The notes: generated by a model from the sequence alone, not told the origin. Counted from the stretch's first letter, positions 1 through 5,438 are shown. The stretch: DNA of 11,244 nucleotides from Deltaproteobacteria bacterium (GCA_021786815.1 JAJYMR010000378.1:1-11244); one strand, 5' to 3'. Made by a program: numbers and translations.

Positions 1-88
1 CGAGTTCACGCGGCGAAAAGCGGCGAGCGCGGGCGCGTTTCCGCCGCAAGGCTGCGAATAGCCGAACTCCGGGCTGAAGGCAAACGGC

Positions 89-118
89 TTCACGCAGGGC
101 CGGATGCGGGGTTATAGC
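89..118 (+). promoter_or_regulatory. possible promoter of the sigma factor gene
   Basis: TTCACG (89-94) and TATAGC (113-118), separated by 18 nt, each match four of six bases of the housekeeping consensus. Transcription would begin near 124-126, so an ATG at 127 would be nearly leaderless, whereas the in-frame ATG at 148 would have a leader of about 22 nt containing GGAAG. I see no classical ECF-type GGAAC -35 element here. The match is weak and is offered only as a candidate. Confidence 0.2.
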
Positions 119-126
119 TGTTTAGG

Positions 127-639
127 ATGGAAGCGCGCGCCACTGAAATGAAAATACCGCCGCCGTTCGAAGAGGCGCTTCGCCGCCATGAGCGCGAACT
201 GATGCGTTTTCTGCTCAGGACGACCCGCGACCGCGAGGATGCGCTCGACCTGTTCCAGGAAACCTGGATGCGCGCGTACCGGGCATATCCGCGCCTGGAC
301 CCGGACACGCACCTGCGCCCCTGGCTGTTCCGAATCGCCTCGAATCTTTGCCGCAACCGGCTGCGCGGCCTTGCGCGGCGAAGCCGCGTGCTCGCCGACG
401 GCGATTGCCCCGAACACGACGTGTCGAACGGCGTCGCGCCCGGCGCCGACGCCCACGCGCAGGCGTTGGATTTGAAGCGCGCGCTGGCCCGGCTCTCCCC
501 GCGCCAGGGCCAGGCGTTCGCGATGCGGAAATTCGTCGGACTCGAATACGGCGAGATAGCCGAGGCGCTTGGATGTTCCGAGGAAAGCGCGCGCGCAAAC
601 GTTTACCAGGCACTGAAAAAGCTCAAATCGTTCCGATAA
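127..639 (+). CDS. ECF-type RNA polymerase sigma factor (sigma-70 family)
   Basis: A 170-residue protein with the two-domain build of extracytoplasmic-function sigma factors, which direct RNA polymerase core to alternative promoters. Region 2 spans about residues 20-85. Its DLFQETWMRAY segment (41-51) corresponds to the core-binding helix, and LRPWLFRIASNLCRNRLR (63-80) to the -10 melting and recognition helices. A linker of about 35 residues follows. Region 4 (about 115-168) begins ALARLSPRQGQAFAMRKF, and its helix-turn-helix is EIAEALGCSEESARANVYQA. No region 3 is present, as expected for ECF factors. Length is typical. The start is uncertain: ATG 127 and ATG 148 (residue 8) both lack a well-spaced Shine-Dalgarno sequence. 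The gene lies 5 nt upstream of an alkyltransferase-Ada gene, and no zinc-binding anti-sigma gene (H-x3-C-x2-C type) is visible, so the downstream protein is the obvious candidate partner. The sigma assignment is firm; the target regulon is unknown. Confidence 0.93.
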   Translation: MEARATEMKIPPPFEEALRRHERELMRFLLRTTRDREDALDLFQETWMRAYRAYPRLDPDTHLRPWLFRIASNLCRNRLRGLARRSRVLADGDCPEHDVSNGVAPGADAHAQALDLKRALARLSPRQGQAFAMRKFVGLEYGEIAEALGCSEESARANVYQALKKLKSFR

Positions 640-644
640 CGGCG

Positions 645-1448
645 ATGGACTTCGAAAAAGAATTGAAAGAGTTGCGAATCGGCGATACCGAGGACGCGAA
701 TGCGCTCGACGCCGCGCTTGCCGAAGGCCGCCGGCGGCTTGAAGGGGCGCTCAAACGCATAGCGCGTCCGCGGGCACGAATCGGCCGGATCGAAACCCCG
801 GTGGGACCGCTGCTTGTCGCTCTGAGCGAACGCGGAATCGTCGCTATCCGGTTCGTCGATGGCCGAGACTTCGACCCGAAATTGCGCGCGCTGCGGGCGC
901 GGTTCGACCTGGTCGAGGACCGCGATGCGGCGGAGGAAATCGGAGACGAGATACGGCGTCATCTCGAAGGAGACCGCTCGGCGCTCGCCCATCGGGTCGA
1001 TCTGAGCCTTGTGCCGAGCGATTTCCAGCGGCGCACGCTGCGCGAGCTCGGCCGGATTCCAGCCGGCTCCGTGACGACCTATCGCGCGCTTGCCGAGAGC
1101 GTCGGCGCTCCGGACGCGCAGCGCGCAATCGGCAACACGATGGCTATGAATCCGGTGCCGATCTACGTGCCGTGCCATCGCGTGATTCGTTCCGATGGAA
1201 CGGTTGGAAATTACGGCGGCGGAGTCGCGTGTAAGCTCGCGCTTCTGGGAGCGGAAGGCTTTCGGATGGACGCGGGTCCCAGGCTCTCGAAAGGAATCGT
1301 CCTGGGGCATCGCGGGACGCGGATTTTCTGCCGCCCGGAATGCTCGGCGGCGCGGCGGGCGGCGCCGGGCAGGAGGCTGATAGTCGCGGACGCTTCGCTG
1401 GCGCGCGGAATGGGGATGCGTCCGTGCAGGATTTGCCGGCCGCTCTAG
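645..1448 (+). CDS. O6-alkylguanine-DNA alkyltransferase with C-terminal Ada zinc domain
   Basis: A 267-residue cytosolic DNA repair protein. It should move alkyl groups from O6-alkylguanine to its own cysteine. Residues about 46-205 form the complete alkyltransferase domain: active-site PCHRV at 176-180 (C177), Tyr146, arginine finger R160, N169 and E204, plus the VGNYGGG loop. Residues about 221-266 match the Ada methylphosphotriester (Ada_Zn_binding) domain: C229 and C233 in FCRPEC, C261 and C264 in RPCRICRP. The spacing (x3, x27, x2) is close to that of Cys38/42/69/72 in E. coli Ada. The order is reversed relative to Ada, and no AraC helix-turn-helix exists. Residues 1-45 are an extra, charged, probably helical segment not found in minimal alkyltransferases. 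ATG 645 was chosen because homology begins soon after it and it lies 5 nt after the sigma stop. There is no strong ribosome binding site, so translational coupling is likely. The enzymatic call is firm; a role in sensing or in controlling the sigma factor is inference. Confidence 0.93.
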   Translation: MDFEKELKELRIGDTEDANALDAALAEGRRRLEGALKRIARPRARIGRIETPVGPLLVALSERGIVAIRFVDGRDFDPKLRALRARFDLVEDRDAAEEIGDEIRRHLEGDRSALAHRVDLSLVPSDFQRRTLRELGRIPAGSVTTYRALAESVGAPDAQRAIGNTMAMNPVPIYVPCHRVIRSDGTVGNYGGGVACKLALLGAEGFRMDAGPRLSKGIVLGHRGTRIFCRPECSAARRAAPGRRLIVADASLARGMGMRPCRICRPL

Positions 1449-1453
1449 CCGCA

Positions 1454-1500
1454 GGAACAACCGGAGCGCGCATCGCGAGCGCGCGCGATCCGGCAGTTCC
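1454..1500. terminator. large hairpin between convergent genes, candidate two-way terminator
   Basis: The 72-nt gap between the alkyltransferase stop (1448) and the stop of the first lipoprotein gene (1521) holds a long imperfect inverted repeat. GGAAC (1454-1458) pairs with GTTCC (1496-1500), CCGGA pairs with TCCGG, and GCGCGC pairs with GCGCGC around a short loop, with an AA/CA internal loop and a 4-nt bulge. No clear T-tract follows on either strand, so it may act with Rho or as a 3'-end stabiliser rather than as a classical intrinsic terminator. Confidence 0.5.
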
Positions 1501-1520
1501 CACGATTCAGGAGCAAGGGG

Positions 1521-1904
1521 CTACTCAGTAGCCTGCGTCGGCGCCGTCCCCTGCGTCGACCCGGTCTCCTGCATCTGCTGCAGTTGCTGGATCTGGCGCC
1601 GCTGCTGTTCGAGTTGCTGCTGCTGTTGCTGGAGCTGCTGCTGCGTCTGCTGATTGGCGACGTCCTGGTTCTGCATCTCGTTGCCGACCGCAAAGCCGGT
1701 GATGCCGCCGAGCGCTCCACCAATCGCTGCTCCCGCAGCCGGGCTTCCGGTTGCGGCTCCGATTATCGCGCCTGCGCCAGCTCCCAGCGCGGCACCGCCG
1801 AAGGTGCCTTTTTCGCGAGTGGACAAAGGCTGACCGCTACATCCGGCGAGCGTCAGGAGACCGGCCATCAGGAGTCCCAGAACTGCAACCTTACGCGTGG
1901 ACAT
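1521..1904 (-). CDS. glycine-zipper lipoprotein with Q-rich coiled-coil tail (paralogue 1)
   Basis: A 127-residue predicted lipoprotein. The basic n-region MSTRK is followed by a hydrophobic stretch and the lipobox LAGC with lipidated C22. Ser at +2 predicts outer-membrane rather than inner-membrane retention. A conserved collar (SGQPLSTREKG) leads into a glycine zipper (about 36-74), with GxxxG spacing over two short hydrophobic segments, as in YMGG-like and glycine-zipper 2TM families. The tail (about 77-112) is glutamine-rich with L91, L98 and I105 exactly seven residues apart, which is a coiled-coil signature. It ends with an extra TQGTAPTQATE not seen in the paralogues. ATG 1904 is preferred over TTG 1922 because GGGAGG lies about 7 nt upstream and the signal peptide is compact. 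It is the last of three tandem copies on this strand, 26 nt after paralogue 2. The role is unknown; envelope structure or pore-like assembly is plausible. Confidence 0.85.
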   Translation of the reverse strand: MSTRKVAVLGLLMAGLLTLAGCSGQPLSTREKGTFGGAALGAGAGAIIGAATGSPAAGAAIGGALGGITGFAVGNEMQNQDVANQQTQQQLQQQQQQLEQQRRQIQQLQQMQETGSTQGTAPTQATE

Positions 1905-1930
1905 GTCTGTCCCTCCCTGCAAGGCGGCGG

Positions 1931-2278
1931 TTATTCGGTTCCTTGCTGTTGCTGAAGCTGCTGGATCTGGCGCCGCTGCTGTTCGAGCTGCTGCTGTTGC
2001 TGTTGAATCTGTTGCTGTTGCTGCTGCGTGGCCGCTTCCTGCCCCTGCATCTGGCTGCCGACGGCAAAGCCGCCGACGCCGCCGAGCGCGCCGCCTATTG
2101 CGGCGCCCGCGCCGGGACTTCCGGTTGCGGCGCCGACCAAGGCTCCGGCGCCGGCTCCAAGCGCGGCACCGCCCATGGTCGTTTTCTCACGGGTCGAGAG
2201 CGGCTGGCCGCTGCAGCCTGCCAGTAGCAGGAGCCCGGCGATAGATGCCACCAGAAACCTACTCTTGCGTTTCAGCAT
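1931..2278 (-). CDS. glycine-zipper lipoprotein with Q-rich coiled-coil tail (paralogue 2)
   Basis: A 115-residue paralogue of its two neighbours. The n-region MLKRKSR and a leucine-rich h-region precede lipobox LAGC (C22), with Ser at +2 favouring outer-membrane sorting. The collar SGQPLSTREK is identical to that of paralogue 1. The glycine zipper runs through about residues 36-74. The tail has two glutamine runs broken by I91, L98, I105 and L108, a heptad pattern, followed by a short GTE end. The start at 2278 is well supported by GGGAGG about 8 nt upstream. It probably shares a transcript with the other copies: 110 nt separate it from paralogue 3 upstream and 26 nt from paralogue 1 downstream. 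No enzymatic motif is present. Family membership is clear but function is not. Confidence 0.85.
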   Translation of the reverse strand: MLKRKSRFLVASIAGLLLLAGCSGQPLSTREKTTMGGAALGAGAGALVGAATGSPGAGAAIGGALGGVGGFAVGSQMQGQEAATQQQQQQIQQQQQQLEQQRRQIQQLQQQQGTE

Positions 2279-2344
2279 TCGCTGTCCTCCCTCTCTGCTG
2301 ACTTCAGGAAGGAACCCGGCACCCGGAATTCGGAGTGCGACGCT

Positions 2345-2357
2345 TGCTCCGCGAGCA
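2345..2357. repeat. small inverted repeat between lipoprotein genes
   Basis: TGCTC, a CGC loop and GAGCA form a short perfect hairpin in the 110-nt gap between paralogue 3 (stop at 2389) and paralogue 2 (start at 2278). No T-tract follows on the minus strand. It could be a processing or weak attenuation site; it may also be chance. Confidence 0.25.
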
Positions 2358-2388
2358 GGATTCTACGTAGCGAGGCGACTCCGCGTGC

Positions 2389-2760
2389 TTACTCGGTCTC
2401 TCCCTGCGTCTGAAGCTGCTGGATCTGGCGCCGCTGCTGCTCGAGCTGCTGTTGTTGCTGCTGCAGCTGCTGCTGAGTCTGCTGGTTGGCGGTTTGCTGG
2501 TTTTGCATTTCGTTGCCGACCGCAAAGCCGCCGAGACCGCCTATAGCGCCGCCGATTGCCGCACCCGCTCCCGGCGCTCCGACCGCTGCGCCGATTATCG
2601 CACCAGTGGCCGCTCCGATACCGGCGCCGCCAAGTGTACCTTCCTCACGAGTGGAGAGCGGCTGCCCGGAGCATCCCGCCATCAGCAGCGCCATTGCGAC
2701 CGCGAGTGCGCCTGCCGCGATCGAGATTCCGCGTTTCGCGCTTCCTTCTTTGCCTTCCAT
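2389..2760 (-). CDS. glycine-zipper lipoprotein with Q-rich coiled-coil tail (paralogue 3)
   Basis: A 123-residue protein from ATG 2760. It is the first of the three tandem copies in the direction of transcription. The signal peptide is longer than in its neighbours: MEGKEGSAKR, then an alanine-rich h-region and lipobox MAGC with C30 and Ser at +2. The collar SGQPLSTREEG, the glycine zipper (about 43-82) and the coiled-coil tail (L99, L106, I113, L116) follow in the same order as in the paralogues. In-frame codons further upstream (2787, 2874) would give an unusually long n-region without lipoprotein character. ATG 2760 has AGGGG about 6 nt before it. A TATGAT hexamer at 2783-2788 would give a short leader to this start. 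Function is unknown. Confidence 0.83.
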   Translation of the reverse strand: MEGKEGSAKRGISIAAGALAVAMALLMAGCSGQPLSTREEGTLGGAGIGAATGAIIGAAVGAPGAGAAIGGAIGGLGGFAVGNEMQNQQTANQQTQQQLQQQQQQLEQQRRQIQQLQTQGETE

Positions 2761-3094
2761 CCCTTTCCCCTGCCTTCCCGAAATCATATCTGCGTTTTGG
2801 TCCTCCGAATCACGCCAACACGGATGCTCCGAAGACGGTGCAAATGCACGCTTCGTGCCCGTTTGTTGTTCCAAAAAAGCTCGCGCCTAATGAGCGCTTT
2901 CGTCTCCTATTTACTAAGTTTTCTACCTTCTCGGATACCAATCAACCCGTTTCCAGCAGGATTGCTCGGTTTTTCAGGAAGAGCCGAAGAAGCTTGTCTT
3001 AGTATAAGCCCTTTCCCACAGTATCGCATCATAGCGGGTGCCCCGGTTGGCCCGAAGGTGCCCCTTTTTGGACCTGCGAAGGGCGCCGAAATTG
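2761..3094. other. 334-nt AT-richer intergenic region with promoter candidates
   Basis: This gap lies between the 5' end of lipoprotein paralogue 3 and the 3' end of the gamma-glutamyltransferase gene. Its middle (about 2880-3020) is visibly poorer in G+C than the rest of the window. On the minus strand there are two possible -10 hexamers, TATGAT (2783-2788) and TATACT (3001-3006), neither with a strong -35. A small hairpin, GCACG-CTT-CGTGC, lies at 2846-2858. A direct repeat GGTGCCCC occurs at 3037-3044 and 3057-3064, just past the transferase stop. I see no convincing coding sequence and no classical terminator for the transferase gene. Confidence 0.5.
2783..2788 (-). promoter_or_regulatory. 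possible -10 element for the lipoprotein cluster
   Basis: TATGAT on the minus strand matches five of six bases of TATAAT and lies 22 nt before ATG 2760. This leaves a short leader that includes the AGGGG ribosome binding site. The 17-nt-spaced -35 hexamer is poor, so an activator or another sigma factor would be needed if the site is real. Confidence 0.25.
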
Positions 3095-4864
3095 TCACCA
3101 TCCGATTACCTGCGCGGCCATCACCGGCGCAAGCTGACCCCGCGGATCGCAACCACCACAGAGAACGTTTCGAGCCGGATCGAGCGCCACCGCCAGCACA
3201 TGCCCTTCCGACCACGCCGGCCGAAGCTCGATTTTATGGCCGCGCGAGGCAAGCCCGGTGCGCACGGATTCGTCCAGGCGGCTCTCGACCCTGAGCACGC
3301 CCGGACGCGCCCCATGCGGGTAAAAGGTGGAGGGAAAGTGCGCGGTTGAAAACTTGGGCGCTTCGATTGCCTCCTGCAGATTCATGCCGAAGTCAATTAC
3401 GTTCAGGAAGAACTGAAGCGTCCACTGATCCTGTTGGTCTCCACCCGGCGTACCGAACGCAAGACGCGAGCCATCGGCGCGAATCGCGAGCGAAGGCGTG
3501 AGCGTGGTGCGCGGGCGCTTGCCCGGCATGAGGGCGTTGGGATGGCGCTGGTCGAGGTAAAACGTCTGCATCCGCGTGCCGAGCGGAAAGCCGAGCTCAG
3601 GTATCACGGGCGAACTGGGAATCCATCCGCCGCTCGCGGTTATCGCGGCCATGTTGCCGGCGCGATCGGCGGCGCAAACGTGCACGGTTCCATCGCCCCA
3701 TCCGCGGCCCTGCGCCGCTGGTCCGAGCGCGCTCATCGCGACCGGATCTCCCGGCCGCTGCTCCATCGAGGCGCTCCGCATGTCGATAAGGTCCCTGCGT
3801 ATCGCGGCATATTCCTTCGACAGCAGGCCGCGAAGCGGCACGTCAACGAAATCGGGGTCGGCGTAGTATGCCTCGCGGTCGGCAAAGGCGAGCTTGGCCG
3901 CCTCGGTGACGGCATGGACGTAATCCGCGGAATTGTGCCCCATCGAGCGAAGGTCGAATCCTTCGAGAATCAGCAGTTGCTGAAGGAAAACGGGGCCTTG
4001 TGACCACGGTCCGCATTTGAAGACCGCAACGCCGCGATAATCGGCCGCAACCGGCGTCTCGATTCGGGTAACGAACGAAGCAAGGTCCGATTCCTCGAGC
4101 AATCCACCCTGCGAACGGGACCATCCCACGATCTCGCGCGCTATATCGCCGCGATAAAAGCGGTCGCGCGCGGCAGAAAGCGCGCTTTCACGGCCGCGAT
4201 TTCGCGCACCGGCCTCGGCGTCGAGCAGGCGGCGGAAAAATCTCGCCAGGGCAGGATTGCGAATGATGTCGCCGGGTTTCGGAACCTCGCCGTCGGGCAT
4301 GTAAACGTGCGCGGTGGACGGCCATTCGATGCGGAACTTCTCGGCGAAATGCCAAATCGACGCGCCCGCGCCGGCCATCTGACCCCCGCCGCCGGTGTGG
4401 GACACCTCCTCGCCGCAAAGTCCAGCGTGAACGGGAAAGCCTTCTTCGGCGATGGCGAGTGCGGGCTCAAGCACTTCGGCGAGCGATTTGGTGCCGAATT
4501 GGGCCAGCGCGGTGATCAGCGCGTCGAGCGCAGCCGGTACTCCAGCGGCCAGCAACCCCTGATGGGGTATCAGGCTCATCCCGAGCGAACGGTAGTGCTC
4601 GATCGTGGCACGCGCGGGCGCGGCCATGTTGCCGTTCAGCGCGACGACACGTTGCATCTTTGCCACATGGACAAGCATCGGGGCCTCGCCGCCAATCGTA
4701 TGCATGTGCGGGTTGACCACGCCTTCGACGAACGTGGCCGCGACGGCGGCGTCGATAGCGTTGCCCTGGCGGGCGAAGATGCGCGCGCCGGCGGCTGCGG
4801 ACAGGTAGTGTTCCGCGGCGAGCATCGCCTCGCGGCCCATCACCAGCGGATACCACGTAGCCAT
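3095..4864 (-). CDS. gamma-glutamyltransferase-family Ntn hydrolase, cytosolic (YwrD-like)
   Basis: A 589-residue protein of the gamma-glutamyltranspeptidase family. These enzymes are made as one chain and cleave themselves before a nucleophilic threonine. The predicted nucleophile is T393 in GDGTVHVCAADRAGNM (391-404), so the large subunit would be about 392 residues and the small one about 197. Family landmarks: GGNAIDAAVAA-like QGNAIDAAVAATF (33-45), GVP (108-110), HPNALMPGKRPRTTLTPSLA (441-460), FGTPGGD (470-476) and FLNVIDFGMNLQEAIEAP (486-503). There is no signal peptide, unlike periplasmic Ggt. The segment LNGNMAAPARAT (76-87) stands where classical enzymes carry an arginine (DFRE) that holds the glutamyl carboxylate, so the donor may differ. 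This resembles the YwrD/oxamate amidohydrolase branch. ATG 4864 has GAGG about 9 nt upstream. It stands alone on this strand, with no operon partner. The family is certain but the substrate is not. Confidence 0.9.
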   Translation of the reverse strand: MATWYPLVMGREAMLAAEHYLSAAAGARIFARQGNAIDAAVAATFVEGVVNPHMHTIGGEAPMLVHVAKMQRVVALNGNMAAPARATIEHYRSLGMSLIPHQGLLAAGVPAALDALITALAQFGTKSLAEVLEPALAIAEEGFPVHAGLCGEEVSHTGGGGQMAGAGASIWHFAEKFRIEWPSTAHVYMPDGEVPKPGDIIRNPALARFFRRLLDAEAGARNRGRESALSAARDRFYRGDIAREIVGWSRSQGGLLEESDLASFVTRIETPVAADYRGVAVFKCGPWSQGPVFLQQLLILEGFDLRSMGHNSADYVHAVTEAAKLAFADREAYYADPDFVDVPLRGLLSKEYAAIRRDLIDMRSASMEQRPGDPVAMSALGPAAQGRGWGDGTVHVCAADRAGNMAAITASGGWIPSSPVIPELGFPLGTRMQTFYLDQRHPNALMPGKRPRTTLTPSLAIRADGSRLAFGTPGGDQQDQWTLQFFLNVIDFGMNLQEAIEAPKFSTAHFPSTFYPHGARPGVLRVESRLDESVRTGLASRGHKIELRPAWSEGHVLAVALDPARNVLCGGCDPRGQLAPVMAAQVIGW

Positions 4865-5129
4865 CTTGTGAACCTCAAGGGCCCGGACGAGAAGCCCGGT
4901 CAGGCAGCTTCACGCCCGCGCCGGGATGGTTGAGGGTGCCACAAAATCGTGTCGGGAGTGAACCATTTGGGAGGCAGTTGCATATTAACCGGACACGCGC
5001 TGCGGCAGCATAGAATTTGCGGCAGCGGCAATTTGGCAAAGCGTAAGCTAGCGAAAAGGTAATATTTCCCTACGTCAGATGAGCCTAACCGACTTTTTGG
5101 CGACCCCTCTAAATATCAGGCGCGGTGCT

Positions 5130-5138
5130 TGCTAGAAT
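5130..5138 (+). promoter_or_regulatory. extended -10 promoter candidate for the 68-residue gene
   Basis: TGC directly precedes TAGAAT (5133-5138), an extended -10 layout. The sequence 17 nt upstream (TAAATA) is not a good -35, as is common for extended -10 promoters. Transcription would start near 5145, giving a leader of about 60 nt that contains the hairpin at 5159-5188. Confidence 0.35.
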
Positions 5139-5158
5139 AAGCGTGTGGGGAGAGGTGG

Positions 5159-5188
5159 CCGTCACGGTCATTGGGCGGACCGAGACGG
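5159..5188 (+). promoter_or_regulatory. leader hairpin just upstream of the ribosome binding site
   Basis: CCGTC-A-CGGTC (5159-5169) pairs with GACCG-A-GACGG (5178-5188) over ten base pairs with one A.A mismatch and an 8-nt loop, ATTGGGCG. The 3' arm ends 5 nt before GAGGGG (5194-5199), the ribosome binding site of the 68-residue gene. It could be an RNA control element or a DNA operator dyad. The pairing is directly visible; the role is inferred. Confidence 0.45.
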
Positions 5189-5207
5189 GCAATGAGGGGT
5201 TCTAGTA

Positions 5208-5414
5208 ATGACTGACACTGTTGGAATCGAAGACGTAGTTGGAAGGCGATGCCGGCTGCTCAAGCCGGTGCGGGACCGCGAAGGCCGCACTCGCTTCGAC
5301 GAGCATCCAACTATCGTGCGCCGCATTACCAACCTGGACCGGAACATGTATCTGGTCCGATTCGGCGATGGCGCCACGACCTTCCTGTTCCCGGACGAAG
5401 TGGCCGTCGAATAG
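5208..5414 (+). CDS. small protein of unknown function, 68 residues, beta-rich
   Basis: A solitary short gene. ATG 5208 is preceded by GAGGGG at 8 nt spacing, and codon use matches its neighbours. The protein is soluble and charged, without a signal peptide, membrane segment or cysteine cluster (one Cys, C15). The second half (about 33-66) alternates charged and hydrophobic residues in strand-like blocks: HPTIVRRITNLDR, NMYLVRFGDG and TTFLFPDEV. This resembles small SH3-like or Tudor-like barrels that bind nucleic acid or peptide, but I cannot name a family. A promoter candidate and a strong leader hairpin lie upstream, and a GC-rich hairpin lies 24 nt downstream of the stop, so it looks like an independent transcription unit. 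That it is a real gene is likely; its function is unknown. Confidence 0.7.
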   Translation: MTDTVGIEDVVGRRCRLLKPVRDREGRTRFDEHPTIVRRITNLDRNMYLVRFGDGATTFLFPDEVAVE

Positions 5415-5438
5415 GGCCGCGACGTCCGGCGCTTCCTG

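Larger units (their letters stand above)
1581..2470 (-). repeat. CAG/CTG-rich repeat tracts shared by the three lipoprotein genes
   Basis: The 3' parts of the three lipoprotein genes contain glutamine-codon tracts (CAG/CAA on the minus strand) at about 1581-1655, 1950-2030 and 2411-2480. An essentially identical stretch encoding QQRRQIQQLQ occurs in each (plus-strand core CTGGATCTGGCGCCGCTGCT at about 1587-1606, 1961-1980 and 2419-2438). Such tracts are prone to slippage and to recombination between copies. Confidence 0.7.
4865..5207. other. 343-nt divergent intergenic region
   Basis: This gap separates the starts of the transferase gene (-) and the 68-residue gene (+) and should hold both promoters. 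The plus-strand promoter candidate is listed separately. On the minus strand, TAATAT within the TTAATATG stretch near 4981-4990 is a possible -10 for the transferase, but without a good -35. A direct repeat TGCGGCAGC occurs at 5001-5009 and 5018-5026 (17-nt period), with AATTTG after or around each, and could be an operator. I see no coding sequence here. Confidence 0.45.

Noticed and set aside
10..47. An imperfect inverted repeat (GCGGCGAAA with TTTCCGCCGC) at the left edge, possibly a terminator of an off-window gene
   Set aside because: The flanking gene is outside the window, one mismatch interrupts the stem, and no T-tract can be assigned. It is too weak to list as a feature.
348..644. 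An upstream extension of the alkyltransferase frame
   Set aside because: It overlaps the sigma gene out of frame and is arginine-rich without family similarity. ATG 645 gives a normal start.
1584..1955. A leucine-rich plus-strand open frame that looks like a membrane peptide
   Set aside because: The leucine runs are the CTG/TTG complement of the glutamine tracts of the lipoprotein genes, which have signal peptides and ribosome binding sites on the other strand.
1521..2760. Possible CRISPR array or simple repeat locus because of recurring blocks
   Set aside because: The repeat units are whole paralogous genes of about 350-400 bp with codon-level divergence, not short repeats with unique spacers.
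2452..3294. A 280-codon plus-strand open frame across the AT-richer spacer
   Set aside because: It is composed of antisense lipoprotein and antisense transferase sequence joined through the spacer, with no recognisable domain or ribosome binding site.
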